DNA from: Anaerococcus prevotii DSM 20548
GTDB taxonomy: Bacteria > Bacillota > Clostridia > Tissierellales > Peptoniphilaceae
Direction of reading: 5' to 3'
Length of the DNA stretch: 64,000 nt
NCBI RefSeq assembly: GCF_000024105.1
Contig: NC_013171.1
Span: 1,732,501-1,796,500, forward strand
Shown in pieces: positions 32,781 to 41,694 of the stretch. The position numbers and the translations under genes were made by a program. Every line of letters starts with the position of its first letter. Position 1 is the first letter of the stretch. The notes beneath the pieces are model-generated. The model was not told the origin of the DNA. It saw nothing but the letters and a program-made list of their open reading frames with translations, and searched no databases.

Positions 32781-33725
32781 CTATTTGTTTCTCTTTCTGT
32801 CGATTAAGACTGCGATTAGTATTACTACACCTTTTACGATTTGTTGGTAGAAACTTGATACCCCTAATAAATTAAGTCCGTTGTTTAATACTCCCAAGAT
32901 TAGGATTCCTATGAGGGTTCCTGTAAGAGATCCACTTCCTCCAGTCATACTTGTACCTCCAAGTACAACCGCTGCTATGGCATCCATCTCGTAGGCAGAT
33001 CCAGCTGTCGGTTGGGCTGAGTTTAGCCTTGATGTAAGAACCAGACCTGATAGTACTGCCATTAGTGCTGATATTACATATACTAAAATTTTGACCTTGT
33101 CAATTTTTATTCCTGATATGAAACTTGCCTTCTCATTGCCACCTACAGCGTAAATCTTTCTTCCGTAGCTTGTTTTAGTTAGAAGGATCCACAAGATTAG
33201 ATAGGCTATGATAAAGAGGATTACTTGGAAAGGTATGCCAAAGAATTGTCCTTTGCCAAGAAATTGGAAGGCGAAGTCATCCTTTGGTCCTGCTATTGGC
33301 CTACCGTCCATATAGACTAGGGTAAGTCCTCTAAAGATTGTCATAGTAGCAAGGGTCACTATAAATGGCGCAAGCTTTCCCTTGGTGATAAGTATTCCAT
33401 TAACTAGACCTAAGATTAGTCCAAGCCCTAGGGCTATAAGTATTGCAAGAATTGTTGGCATGCCTCCTTGTAGAAGACCTGCAAATATGGCCGATGTAAG
33501 AGCGAGCGTTGATCCAACTGATAGGTCGATTCCCCCTGTTAGGATTACAAAGGTCATACCAAGGGCAATAAAGCCATTTATAATTAGCTGACGCATCAAG
33601 TTTAGTAAGTTATTTACTTGCAAGAATGCAGGATTTAAGACACTTACAAAAACTATGAGGATAATCAAGGCAACTATGGTGCCCAGATTTTGATTTTCTT
33701 TAAATTGTTTTTTTATACTGTTCAT
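32781..33725 (-). CDS. rbsC: Ribose ABC transporter permease
   Basis: A 314-aa membrane protein with 8-10 hydrophobic segments. Typical RbsC stretches are TFVILTGGIDLSVGSTLALTSAI near 59-81, KLAPFIVTLATMTIFRGLTLVYMDGRPI near 115-142 and the coupling region AVVLGGTSMTGGSGSLTGTLIGILILGVLNNGLNLL near 250-285. Forms the translocation path for ribose with RbsA. Its start overlaps the rbsA stop by four bases. Confidence 0.94.
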   Translation of the reverse strand: MNSIKKQFKENQNLGTIVALIILIVFVSVLNPAFLQVNNLLNLMRQLIINGFIALGMTFVILTGGIDLSVGSTLALTSAIFAGLLQGGMPTILAILIALGLGLILGLVNGILITKGKLAPFIVTLATMTIFRGLTLVYMDGRPIAGPKDDFAFQFLGKGQFFGIPFQVILFIIAYLILWILLTKTSYGRKIYAVGGNEKASFISGIKIDKVKILVYVISALMAVLSGLVLTSRLNSAQPTAGSAYEMDAIAAVVLGGTSMTGGSGSLTGTLIGILILGVLNNGLNLLGVSSFYQQIVKGVVILIAVLIDRKRNK

Positions 33726-35203
33726 AATCTTCCTCCTGTTGCAAGGGTCATTATCTTTTCTTGATCTGCATCCCTCGCTAGTATTTCTCCCTGTACTTTT
33801 CCTTCATGGATTACATATATCCTGTTTGATATGCTTAAGAGCTCTGGCAAGTCACTGGAGATAAGTATTACAGAAACTCCCTTTTCGGTCATAGTCTTTA
33901 TCAAATCGTAGATTTCTCTCTTGGCTCCTACGTCTACTCCTTTGGTAGGCTCATCTAAGATCAAAATTTCTGGATCTATGGCATACCATTTGGCAAAGAC
34001 AACCTTTTGTTGATTACCACCGGATAAATCTCTTAGCTTACTCTCACTCGACTGAGTCTTGACCCTGAAGCTATCGACTAAGCTATCTGATAAGCCTTTT
34101 TCCTTATCCTTATTTATAAAGGCCTTGTTAGAAATCTTATCGAAGTTTAATAAGGAGATGTTTTCTCTGATTGACTCATCTAGGATAAGCCCTTCTTCTT
34201 GTCTGTTTTCTGTTACAAAAGCAATCTTACTTTTGATGGCATCTGTAGGACTATTTATTTCTACCTTTTTACCATCAATATAGACTTCTCCAGAATCTTT
34301 GGGATCAAGACCGAAAAGAGACCTTACAATCTCGCTTCTTCCAGCTCCCATAAGGCCAGAAATCCCAAGGACTTCTCCCTTTTTAGCTTTTATGTTTACA
34401 TCCTCGTAGAAGCCTTGTCTGGTGAAGTTTTTAAGCTCAATTTTCACATCAGATATTTCTGCATCCATATCTGGATAGAAGTCTCCTATATCTCTTCCTA
34501 CCATGTGAGATACTACTTCCTTTTCGTTACTATTATTAGTATCCATAACAGCGACAGACTTTCCATCTCTCATTACTGTAATCTTATTGGTTAAGGCAAA
34601 TATTTCTTCCATCCTATGAGATATATAAATCATAGAAACATTCTCGTCACGAAGTTTGTTTATCAATTTAAACAACTTATCAATCTCATTGTTAGTAAGG
34701 GCGCTGGTAGGCTCATCTAGGATTAAAAGATTAACCTTATTGAGATTCGCCTTGGCTATCTCCATCATCTGTCTTTGACCTACAGAAAGTTTTGAGACAG
34801 GAGTATCTGGATCTATATCTAGGTCAAAGTTTGAAAGAAGCTCTCTAGTCTTTTCTCTCATTTTAGCCTTGTCTAGGAATATTCCCTTTCTTAGCTCGTT
34901 GTTCATAAAGATATTATCCATTACACTAAGCTCTGGCCAGTCAGAGAGCTCTTGGTGAATGAAGCTTATGCCATATTCTTTGGCCTTATTGGTATCTGTT
35001 ATATCTACTTTCTTCCCATCTATTAAAATCTCACCCTCATCTTTGTCAAGAACTCCAGATAAGATATTCATAAGGGTGGACTTGCCAGCACCGTTTTCTC
35101 CTACTAGGGCATGGATTTCACCAGGGCCTACCGTGAAGTCAACCCCCTTCAAAACATCGTTTTTTCCAAAGGACTTGTATATATTTTTCATTTCAATTTT
35201 CAT
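33722..35203 (-). CDS. rbsA: Ribose ABC transporter ATP-binding protein
   Basis: A 493-aa tandem ATPase. First domain: Walker A GENGAGKSTLMN at about 35-46, signature LSVGQRQMMEIAK near 139, Walker B LLILDEPTSAL near 157. Second domain: degenerate Walker A GLMGAGRSEIVRSL near 278, signature LSGGNQQKVVFAKW near 390, Walker B ILILDEPTKGVDVG near 408. The full two-domain structure is normal for RbsA/MglA. Energises ribose uptake with RbsC and RbsB. It lies nine bases after rbsD. Confidence 0.95.
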   Translation of the reverse strand: MKIEMKNIYKSFGKNDVLKGVDFTVGPGEIHALVGENGAGKSTLMNILSGVLDKDEGEILIDGKKVDITDTNKAKEYGISFIHQELSDWPELSVMDNIFMNNELRKGIFLDKAKMREKTRELLSNFDLDIDPDTPVSKLSVGQRQMMEIAKANLNKVNLLILDEPTSALTNNEIDKLFKLINKLRDENVSMIYISHRMEEIFALTNKITVMRDGKSVAVMDTNNSNEKEVVSHMVGRDIGDFYPDMDAEISDVKIELKNFTRQGFYEDVNIKAKKGEVLGISGLMGAGRSEIVRSLFGLDPKDSGEVYIDGKKVEINSPTDAIKSKIAFVTENRQEEGLILDESIRENISLLNFDKISNKAFINKDKEKGLSDSLVDSFRVKTQSSESKLRDLSGGNQQKVVFAKWYAIDPEILILDEPTKGVDVGAKREIYDLIKTMTEKGVSVILISSDLPELLSISNRIYVIHEGKVQGEILARDADQEKIMTLATGGRL

Positions 35204-35212
35204 AAGAAACTC

Positions 35213-35605
35213 CTAAAAGATGTTTTTACTTCGAAGAATAATATTGGAATAGGCGGTGTTTTCTCCTGTCCTTATTACAAATTTGGTCTCCTTAAGCTTC
35301 TTCTTGAAGTCTTCATGGCTTATATATTCCTTGTCTACCCCAGGGAGAAGTTCGGCTATAGCCCTTTCTTGGTCTGGGTTTTCTGTTTTTATCTCTTCTG
35401 CCAAGTAATAATACTCCACAGAAAAATCTTCCAACAAGACTTCAAGTACATCTATAAACTTAGGCTCGCCGAGCTTTAGGGCAAGGTCGATCTTCTTGTC
35501 ATTATCTATTGGAAGACCACAATCTCCTACAGCTATAAGGTCCATATGGCCCAAATCAGCAAGGCCCTTTGCTATATCGCTATTTAAAATTCCTTTTAGT
35601 TTCAT
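35213..35605 (-). CDS. rbsD: D-ribose pyranase
   Basis: A 130-aa RbsD/FucU-family protein converting beta-D-ribopyranose to the furanose form used by ribokinase. The catalytic His is in LADLGHMDLIAVGDCGLPI at about residue 20, and the C-terminal ending VIRTGENTAYSNIILRS matches the family. Length is typical. It overlaps rbsK by four bases. Confidence 0.94.
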   Translation of the reverse strand: MKLKGILNSDIAKGLADLGHMDLIAVGDCGLPIDNDKKIDLALKLGEPKFIDVLEVLLEDFSVEYYYLAEEIKTENPDQERAIAELLPGVDKEYISHEDFKKKLKETKFVIRTGENTAYSNIILRSKNIF

Positions 35606-36495
35606 AGTGACTCCTTCATAAATTCCTCTACTTCTGAAAGGCTTGGGATAGAAACGCTCGCTCCCTTTTTGGTGACAGATAGGGCTGATGCTGAAGTTGC
35701 AAGCTCAAGACAATCCTTAACTTTCTTTCCTTGGTAGAAATTCGCCACAAAGTATCCTGTGAATGTATCTCCTGCCCCTGTAGAATCAACAGCCTTAACC
35801 TTTTTGGCCTTTTGTCTTATCGTCTCTTCCTCTGATATATAAATTGACCCTTCCTTGCCCAAGGTTATGACTAGCTTAAGCTTTGGATAAGTCTCTTTGA
35901 AATATCTTATATTATCGTCAATTCCTTCTCTACCACTTATGGCTTTAGCCTCATGCTCATTTAAAACCACCATATCGATCTTGTCATAGTCAAATTTCTT
36001 GACCTCTTCTGTGATTGGTGAAGGGTTTAAGACTATCTTTAGGCCCTTTTCGTAGGCCTTATCGATAATATAATCCATCATATTTATCTCATTTTGTAAT
36101 ACCAATATATCGTTTTTATTAAAATGGCCAAATACCCTATCTACAAAGTCCTTATCATTGCCGAAATTTGCTCCCTTGTATAAAACGATGGAATTTTCGC
36201 CCTTATCATCAACTTGAATTAGGGCGTTTCCTGTAAGACTTTTACTTTCTCTCACAAACTCAGTATTTATCTTCTCATTTTCCAAATACTCTGCCAAAAA
36301 CTTCCCATCAATTCCGATATTTCCCACATGGTATACAGAATCAGAGTTCTTCGCCAGAGCAATCGATTGATTAAGCCCCTTTCCTCCTGCTCTTTTTTCT
36401 ATAGATCTTGCACTAATAGTCTCACCTGGTCTAACTATATGATCTACCGCAAAGAATATATCAATATTGATAGATCCGAAATTAATTATTTTCAT
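35602..36495 (-). CDS. rbsK: Ribokinase
   Basis: PfkB-family kinase of about 297 aa, phosphorylating D-ribose at O5. The start is set at ATG 36495 (MKIINFGSINIDIFF), which follows GGGGAGG; the longer reading frame lacks a ribosome site. Motifs: GSINIDIFFAVDHIVRPGETI, the GGKGLNQSIALAKN substrate site at about 38-51, the anion hole and catalytic base in DSTGAGDTFTGYFVANF at about 240-256. It overlaps the end of rbsR by 14 bases, so both are co-translated. Confidence 0.94.
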   Translation of the reverse strand: MKIINFGSINIDIFFAVDHIVRPGETISARSIEKRAGGKGLNQSIALAKNSDSVYHVGNIGIDGKFLAEYLENEKINTEFVRESKSLTGNALIQVDDKGENSIVLYKGANFGNDKDFVDRVFGHFNKNDILVLQNEINMMDYIIDKAYEKGLKIVLNPSPITEEVKKFDYDKIDMVVLNEHEAKAISGREGIDDNIRYFKETYPKLKLVITLGKEGSIYISEEETIRQKAKKVKAVDSTGAGDTFTGYFVANFYQGKKVKDCLELATSASALSVTKKGASVSIPSLSEVEEFMKESL

Positions 36496-37483
36496 AAATC
36501 CTCCCCACGCTTTCTCCTTCAAAAAGTATCGGCTCAACCTCTATCCTAGTTTCTGTCTTTCTCTTATTTATCAAATCATCAGCCAAATCTATGGCCTCTT
36601 TGGCAATACGGTCGAGATTTTGGTCAATCGATGTAAGCCTTGGACTTACAATCTTATTTAAAAATAAATTATCATAACTTACTAGGGATATATCCCTCGG
36701 AACCTTTATTTTGTTTTCTCTAAAATAATTTAAGAGTCCATAAGAACTCATATCCGAGAAAGAAAATATGGCATCTACTTGCCTATCTAGGAAAAACTTT
36801 CCTGCTGCATAGCCTCCTTCATATGAATAATCTCCATGGATAATATTTTTAGAATCTATATAAATATCACGATTCATACTAGCCTTGATAGCACCAGAAA
36901 GTCTCCTAGAGGAGTTGGCAGTAGATCTTGGCCCTATAAGCATGCCGATTTTCCTAAAGCCCCTGTCCAAGAGATAGTTCATGGCAAGCATGCCGCCAAG
37001 CTCGTTGTTGCCTGTGACAAGATTTTTCTTAGAATTTGAGAAATCAACCTCATCTAAAAAGATCACATTGTACTTTTCTATTAGCTCATCATCCAAGCCC
37101 CTAACATTTCTATCTACGAGAAGACAGGCCGCTATGTAATTATTTTCCAGAAGAGCTTTGAAGTCCTTCTTGGATATGGACTTGTTATTTGAATTGTGAA
37201 TATACAATAAATAATTGTATTCTAGACAATAATTTGTCAGAAACTTGACCAAAACCGAAAAGAAGGGGTTAGAAATATCAGGAATAACCGCCATAATCAC
37301 GTTGCTCTTCTTGCTAGCGAGGGCTCTGGCAATCTTATTGGCATTGTAACCTAACTCCTCCGCAGCAAGAAAAACCTTCTCCTTAGTCTTAGCAGAAATC
37401 TTGTCATCAGTCCTATTAAGCACCATAGAAACAGTAGTAATAGAAACACCAGCCAAGGCTGCAACATCTTTTATAGTGGCCAT
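36482..37483 (-). CDS. rbsR: LacI-family ribose operon repressor
   Basis: A 333-aa LacI/GalR regulator. The N-terminal helix-turn-helix reads TIKDVAALAGVSITTVSMVLN and the hinge ARALASKKS ends near residue 60; a periplasmic-binding-like effector domain follows. As first gene of the ribose operon, directly downstream of a palindromic LacI-type operator, it very probably represses its own operon and is released by ribose. GAGGAG precedes the ATG. Confidence 0.9.
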   Translation of the reverse strand: MATIKDVAALAGVSITTVSMVLNRTDDKISAKTKEKVFLAAEELGYNANKIARALASKKSNVIMAVIPDISNPFFSVLVKFLTNYCLEYNYLLYIHNSNNKSISKKDFKALLENNYIAACLLVDRNVRGLDDELIEKYNVIFLDEVDFSNSKKNLVTGNNELGGMLAMNYLLDRGFRKIGMLIGPRSTANSSRRLSGAIKASMNRDIYIDSKNIIHGDYSYEGGYAAGKFFLDRQVDAIFSFSDMSSYGLLNYFRENKIKVPRDISLVSYDNLFLNKIVSPRLTSIDQNLDRIAKEAIDLADDLINKRKTETRIEVEPILFEGESVGRIYENN

Positions 37484-37502
37484 AAGTAACTCCTCATCAC
37501 AA

Positions 37503-37516
37503 TTAAAACGTTTTAA
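37503..37516. promoter_or_regulatory. RbsR operator
   Basis: Perfect 14-bp palindrome TTAAAACGTTTTAA with the CG centre typical of LacI-family sites. It sits at the predicted transcription start of the rbs operon, between the -10 box and rbsR. Confidence 0.8.
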
Positions 37517-37524
37517 CTAATTTT

Positions 37525-37553
37525 AATATATAACTTTCCCACACTCTTGTCAA
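37525..37553 (-). promoter_or_regulatory. Promoter of the rbsRKDACB operon
   Basis: Minus-strand TTGACA (37548-37553), 17-base spacer, TATATT (37525-37530), nearly the same as the uxu promoter. The remaining gap 37554-37813 holds the terminator at 37581-37622 and otherwise AT-rich sequence with no gene that I can see. Confidence 0.8.
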
Positions 37554-37580
37554 GCTTTTTTTGTAATTTATAAGCTAGAG

Positions 37581-37622
37581 CAAAATAAAAATCACAGGAT
37601 AATCCTATCAGTAATCCTGTGA
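37581..37622 (-). terminator. Terminator downstream of the MalY/PatB gene
   Basis: Minus-strand TCACAGGAT (37614-37622) pairs with ATCCTGTGA (37592-37600), 13-base loop, followed by a T-rich run. It lies about 190 bases after the aminotransferase stop and shields the rbs promoter. Confidence 0.75.
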
Positions 37623-37813
37623 CTTCTATTGGTTAAATTAATTTTTAATAAATTCCTGCCTTATTTTAAAGAAAAATCATTTAAAAGTTTTACGTTTCTT
37701 TATCACTTATGAAACATTCAAATTTATGCATTTGTTAAATGAAATAGGGGCCCTTTTCGAAATTCTGTCCTACCAGCAATTAAAATCGACTTAGAAGAAT
37801 TTGAACTTATTAC

Positions 37814-39022
37814 CTACAAAACAACATATTTCTTAAGCTTATCGAAGGCTTCTTTTACTTTATCCAGTGGGAGGGCTAGGTTCATTCTGATGGCGTATTT
37901 TCCATTAAAGGCTCTGCCGTCTTGCCAGGCTACTCCGCAGTCCCAGCCTCTTTTTAGGATTTCTCCTATGTCAACTCCCTTATCCTTACAGTATTTACTG
38001 AAGTCAACAAAGAGCATATAGGTTCCTTCTGGCTTGTTTACACTTACTCCCTTGAAGTTTTCTTCTATAAAATCACAGGCGTAGTTTACATTTTGAGTAA
38101 GAGTTTGATTTAATTCATCTGTCCACTCACGACCCGTTTTAGAATAAGCTCCTATTAGACCGTGCATAGATAGGACGTTCATACTGTTGTAGTGGGAGAG
38201 GGAGGATTCCTTGTTTATCCTATTTCTTAGATACCCGTTGTAAATGATATGGTAGGATCCTACAAGACCTGCTAGGTTGAAGGTCTTACTTGGAGCATAT
38301 AGGGCAACTGTGTTTTCGTGGGCGTAGTCGCTTACGTTTTGGGTTGGGGTCTGTCTATTTCCGTCAAGGATTATATCAGACCAGATTTCATCTGAAATTA
38401 TCTTTACACCATGTTTTTCGAATATGTCGCAGGCCCTTTTTAACTCTTCCTTACTCCAGACTCTGCCTGTTGGGTTGTGGGGATTACACATGATTGTCGC
38501 AGATATTTTCTCCCTAACTATTAGCTCTTCCATATTCTGATAGTCCATGACCCATCTTCCATCTTTGTCCTTGATTAGGTCAGAGTGAATTATCTCATAG
38601 CCATTATTGGTAAGCGAATTGGTAAAGCCTATATAGGTTGGTGAATGAACTAGGACCTTGTCTCCTCTTGAGCAAAATACATTAAGAGCAGAAATTACTC
38701 CGCCCAAGACTCCATTTTCGTATCCTATATGCTCTTTCTTAATATCGCCTATCCCCTTCCTGTCCCTATGCCAGTCAATTATAGCCTGATAATACTCATC
38801 TGTTGGAGCAAAGTAGCCAAAGGCTGGGTGCTTGGCCCTTTTTATTATAGCTTCTTGGATTGAGGGAGCTGTCGCAAAGTTCATATCAGCCACCCACATA
38901 GGAATTACATCAAATCCCTCCTTAGGCTTATCTGGACTCATCCCAGGCACAGTCCCAAGGCCGTCGACTGCTATAGCATCCATCCCATGTCTTTCAAGCA
39001 TCTTGTCAAATTCAAATTTCAT
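37814..39022 (-). CDS. MalY/PatB family aminotransferase / C-S lyase
   Basis: A 402-aa PLP-dependent fold type I enzyme. MalY/PatB signatures are VIPMWVADMNFATAPSIQEA near 40-59, MCNPHNPTGRVWSKEEL near 182, and the PLP-binding Lys in LYAPSKTFNLAGLVGSYHI near 250. These enzymes act as cystathionine or cysteine-S-conjugate beta-lyases, releasing pyruvate, ammonia and a thiol; some regulate MalT. It appears to be a single-gene unit with AGGAGA before the ATG. The exact sulfur substrate is unknown. Confidence 0.88.
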   Translation of the reverse strand: MKFEFDKMLERHGMDAIAVDGLGTVPGMSPDKPKEGFDVIPMWVADMNFATAPSIQEAIIKRAKHPAFGYFAPTDEYYQAIIDWHRDRKGIGDIKKEHIGYENGVLGGVISALNVFCSRGDKVLVHSPTYIGFTNSLTNNGYEIIHSDLIKDKDGRWVMDYQNMEELIVREKISATIMCNPHNPTGRVWSKEELKRACDIFEKHGVKIISDEIWSDIILDGNRQTPTQNVSDYAHENTVALYAPSKTFNLAGLVGSYHIIYNGYLRNRINKESSLSHYNSMNVLSMHGLIGAYSKTGREWTDELNQTLTQNVNYACDFIEENFKGVSVNKPEGTYMLFVDFSKYCKDKGVDIGEILKRGWDCGVAWQDGRAFNGKYAIRMNLALPLDKVKEAFDKLKKYVVL

Positions 39023-39116
39023 AATATCTCCTTGTTTTTCTCGAAGTCCTTATTTATATCATATTACTTTTTAAAAGATAAAACAAAAGACAACAATCGC
39101 TTGATGCCTGTTTCTA

Positions 39117-40022
39117 TTATTTATTGTAAGCCTTAGCCAAAATCAAAGCTCCCTCGGAAGGGTCCGTGTAAGGTTTTTCTATTTTTATTTTGTTTTTAGA
39201 CTTTTCTTCTATCCTCTTAATCAGCCTATCTCCTAGGTTGAAGACTCCGCCTGAATAGGATACCTTTACTTCTTCCTTGAAGTTTAGCCCCTTTATTATC
39301 GAGTCTATGACTGCTGCGGCTTCTTTGGATATTTCTTCTAGAAGCTCCTTGCAATATGGGTCTTCCTTGTCCAAGGCTTCGGCAAATATTCTAGATAGAG
39401 AAGCTATCTCATCTCTTTTCATCTTCTCTGCCTTATCGATTATTTCCATATCTTCCTTTAGGCCTAGCTTTTCTCTTATGATATCATAGAGGATAGTCTT
39501 ATCACTCCTTCCATCGCTCATTTTAGTAAAGTGGTTGAGTAGCTTTAGGCCTATATAATATCCGCTCGCCTCATCTCCCAAAAGTGGTCCCCAGCCACCA
39601 GATCTCATGGAATTTCCCTCTTCATCTACACCGTAGCCTATCTGTCCAGTTCCTAAAACTAAGTTTATGCCAGGCTTTGCATTAAGACTTCCTGCCCAAC
39701 CATTTACGCAGTCATTAGCCACCGTAAATCTATCTGAGCTAATCGCCTTTCTTATTCCTTCATCGATGTAGGCTTCAGTATTAGGGTACTGGCCGTAACC
39801 TGGAGCTGCAACGAAAGTGTAGAGGATTTCTTCTGGATCTATGCAAGCTTTCCTACACACATCTCCTACTCCTAGCTTCATTATTTCAAAGAATTGTTGT
39901 TTCGTAACTTGTTTAGGGTGAATGGTGATTTGTTTGGACTCAAAACGCTTTCCATCTACATCCAAAAGGAAGGCAGTCTTGGTTCCTCCACCATCTACTC
40001 CTAGATAAATTTCTCTTGCCAT
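39117..40022 (-). CDS. BadF/BadG-type sugar kinase (N-acetylglucosamine kinase-like)
   Basis: A 301-aa ASKHA-fold ATPase. The start is placed at ATG 40022 (MAREIYLGVDGGGTKTAF), preceded by AGGAGA. The phosphate-1 loop GVDGGGTKTAFLL is at 8-20, followed by ANDCVNGWAGSL near 95-106, LGTGQIGYGV near 119, and GPLLGDEASGYYIGLKLL near 140-157, all typical of the BadF/BadG/BcrA ATPases that include GlcNAc kinases. Probably phosphorylates an amino sugar or other hexose in the cytoplasm. No transporter is adjacent, so the substrate is open. Confidence 0.82.
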   Translation of the reverse strand: MAREIYLGVDGGGTKTAFLLDVDGKRFESKQITIHPKQVTKQQFFEIMKLGVGDVCRKACIDPEEILYTFVAAPGYGQYPNTEAYIDEGIRKAISSDRFTVANDCVNGWAGSLNAKPGINLVLGTGQIGYGVDEEGNSMRSGGWGPLLGDEASGYYIGLKLLNHFTKMSDGRSDKTILYDIIREKLGLKEDMEIIDKAEKMKRDEIASLSRIFAEALDKEDPYCKELLEEISKEAAAVIDSIIKGLNFKEEVKVSYSGGVFNLGDRLIKRIEEKSKNKIKIEKPYTDPSEGALILAKAYNK

Positions 40023-40054
40023 AATATCTCCTCGCTTTTTCTTCTTTTGCTTCA

Positions 40055-40090
40055 AATATATATGAAAAGTGAAAGTTTGTCAACACTTTC
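40055..40090 (-). promoter_or_regulatory. Promoter with overlapping dyad upstream of the kinase gene
   Basis: Minus-strand TTGACA (40078-40083), 17-base spacer, TATATT (40055-40060). The inverted repeat GAAAGT-8-ACTTTC (40071-40090) wraps the -35 box and is a likely repressor site for an unidentified regulator. Confidence 0.65.
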
Positions 40091-40176
40091 TTACAAAATC
40101 AAACATTTTCATTAGCTAATTTATAGGATTCATCTAAAAACAAAGATAATGTTTACCTACAAATCTTTGTCTAAGA

Positions 40177-40185
40177 TGATATAAT
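40177..40185 (+). promoter_or_regulatory. Extended -10 promoter of folA
   Basis: TGA-TATAAT at 40177-40185, with the folA ATG 17 bases further on behind AAGGAG. The leader would be only about ten bases. No clear -35 box. Confidence 0.55.
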
Positions 40186-40202
40186 GAGACTAAGGAGTTA
40201 AT

Positions 40203-40697
40203 ATGAAAATTATTTTGGCAGTTGATAAAAATTGGGGCATCGGCAAGGATGGACAGATGCTTTTTCATATAAGAAGGGACCTTAAGCATTTTAAGTCCTA
40301 TACTTTAGGAAATATCTGTATCATGGGCAGAAAGACCTACGAGTCCATGGGAGGCGCCCTTACTCATAGGGAAAATATAGTCCTTTCTAGAAATAAGGAT
40401 TATAAGGCAAAAGATGCGAAGGTATTTACCGACTATAGGGATGTCCTATCCTATGTAAGGGAAAGGTCTGAGGAAGTCTTTGTTATAGGCGGGGAGAAGA
40501 TAGTAGAAATCTTCCTAGAGTATTGCGATGAGGCCATCATTACCAAGATTTATGAGAAGAAAGATGCCGATAGCTTTCTCCACAATTTTGACCAAGATGA
40601 CGACTGGTCCCTAAGTGAAGAATCTGATATTATGGAAGAAAATGGGGTATCTTTTAGATATGTGAGATATAGGAGGAAAAATCATGGGAAAGATTGA
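40203..40697 (+). CDS. folA: Dihydrofolate reductase
   Basis: A 164-aa DHFR reducing dihydrofolate with NADPH. Seen: VDKNWGIGKDGQMLFHIRRDLKHFK at 7-31 with the catalytic acidic residue (Asp26) in the RRDLKHFK helix, IMGRKTYESMG near 40-50, VLSRNKDY near 60 and the NADPH motif VFVIGGEKIVEIFL near 94-107. Length is normal. The last 14 bases overlap the next small gene. No thymidylate synthase is adjacent. Confidence 0.95.
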   Translation: MKIILAVDKNWGIGKDGQMLFHIRRDLKHFKSYTLGNICIMGRKTYESMGGALTHRENIVLSRNKDYKAKDAKVFTDYRDVLSYVRERSEEVFVIGGEKIVEIFLEYCDEAIITKIYEKKDADSFLHNFDQDDDWSLSEESDIMEENGVSFRYVRYRRKNHGKD

Positions 40698-40929
40698 AAT
40701 TTTTGTAAGTGATAAGTGTCCGGATTGTACTTTAATAATGGCAGATTATGACAAAAATCCAGATAAGTACAAGGGAGTTAGCTTTTACAATATTACCGAC
40801 TCTATGGCTAACCTTAAGAGATTTCTCTACTTTAGAGATAGGCTCGAAGGATTTGGTGAAGTGAAAGAAGCAGCAAGAGTTGGAGTTCCTTGTAAGGTCA
40901 TTGATGAAAAGGAAGTGGAATTTTTATAA
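40684..40929 (+). CDS. Glutaredoxin-like small redox protein
   Basis: An 81-aa protein with a thioredoxin-fold start, IEIFVSDKCPDCTLIMADYDKNPDKY, including the redox motif CPDC at residues 12-15 and a later conserved-type GVPCKVID near 67-74, where a cis-Pro-like loop would be. It resembles glutaredoxin-related proteins. Overlap with folA suggests co-expression. Partner and substrate are unknown. Confidence 0.8.
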   Translation: MGKIEIFVSDKCPDCTLIMADYDKNPDKYKGVSFYNITDSMANLKRFLYFRDRLEGFGEVKEAARVGVPCKVIDEKEVEFL

Positions 40930-40957
40930 AATCTATGAAAATTTAATAAAGAAAAAT

Positions 40958-41014
40958 AATCGTCTCAATTATTAGCTAGGTCAAAGTCTAATAATGGGAC
41001 GATTTTTATTTTAA
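40958..41014. terminator. Terminator after the glutaredoxin-like gene
   Basis: AATCGTCTC..ATTATTAG (40958-40975) pairs with CTAATAAT..GACGATT (40988-41004), followed by TTTATTTT. A-rich sequence on the other side lets it also act on the thi operon arriving from the right. Confidence 0.85.
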
Positions 41015-41076
41015 GTCTATCCTATAAATTCATTGATAAACTTAAGCTAAATACGGATCTCTAAAGGCTAATTGAT

Positions 41077-41694
41077 CTAGCCTAAAATATCTTCCATTTT
41101 CTCCTTAAGCTTTTTCGTATCTTCGTAGACATTTGGGCTATCCATTATGGCCCTTACTACGCATATGCCATCTGCCCCAGAAGATTTTAGGACGTCGATA
41201 TTTTCGATATTGAGTCCTCCTATGGCGTAGACATCTATAGATACCTTATTTTTTATTTCCTTAAATGTTTCTACACTGGTCCTTTTGGTCTTGACGTGGG
41301 TTTTGGTATCAAAGATTGCTCCAACCCCAAGATAGTCCGCTCCGTCTTCTTCCGCCTTTTGGGCAGCTTCGACAGACTTTGCAGTCGCTCCGATTAGGGC
41401 GTCTTTTCCTAGAAGCTTTCTTGCAAGATCTACCGGCATGTCTTCTTGACCTAGATGGACTCCTACTCCCAGAGCCCAGGCCAGGTGGGCCTTATCGTCA
41501 ATTAGCATTGGGACTTTATATTTATCACAAAGAGCCTTAACCTTTTTCCCTAGTTCTAAAATTTCCCTATCAGGTCTATCTTTTTCCCTAAGCTGGAGGA
41601 TGTCTACTCCGCCCCTTAGGGCCTCTTCTACTCTTCTTAGGAATTCTTCTTCGTCATATTTATCTGAATTTGTTACTAAATAAAGTTTTGTCAA
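41077..41694 (-). CDS. thiE: Thiamine phosphate synthase
   Basis: A 205-aa TIM barrel joining HMP diphosphate and HET phosphate to thiamine phosphate. Motifs: LYLVTNSDKYDEEEFL at the N-terminus, ILQLREKDRPDREIL near 34-48, IDDKAHLAWALGVGVHLGQEDMPV near 68-91, GATAKSVEAA near 106, YLGVGAIFDTKTHVKT near 124-139 and YAIGGLN near 160. Length is typical. Last gene of the thiamine operon, overlapping thiM by four bases. Confidence 0.95.
   Translation of the reverse strand: MTKLYLVTNSDKYDEEEFLRRVEEALRGGVDILQLREKDRPDREILELGKKVKALCDKYKVPMLIDDKAHLAWALGVGVHLGQEDMPVDLARKLLGKDALIGATAKSVEAAQKAEEDGADYLGVGAIFDTKTHVKTKRTSVETFKEIKNKVSIDVYAIGGLNIENIDVLKSSGADGICVVRAIMDSPNVYEDTKKLKEKMEDILG

Noticed and set aside
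34199-34594. 131-codon plus-strand frame opposite rbsA
   Set aside because: Antisense shadow of the second ABC domain of RbsA.
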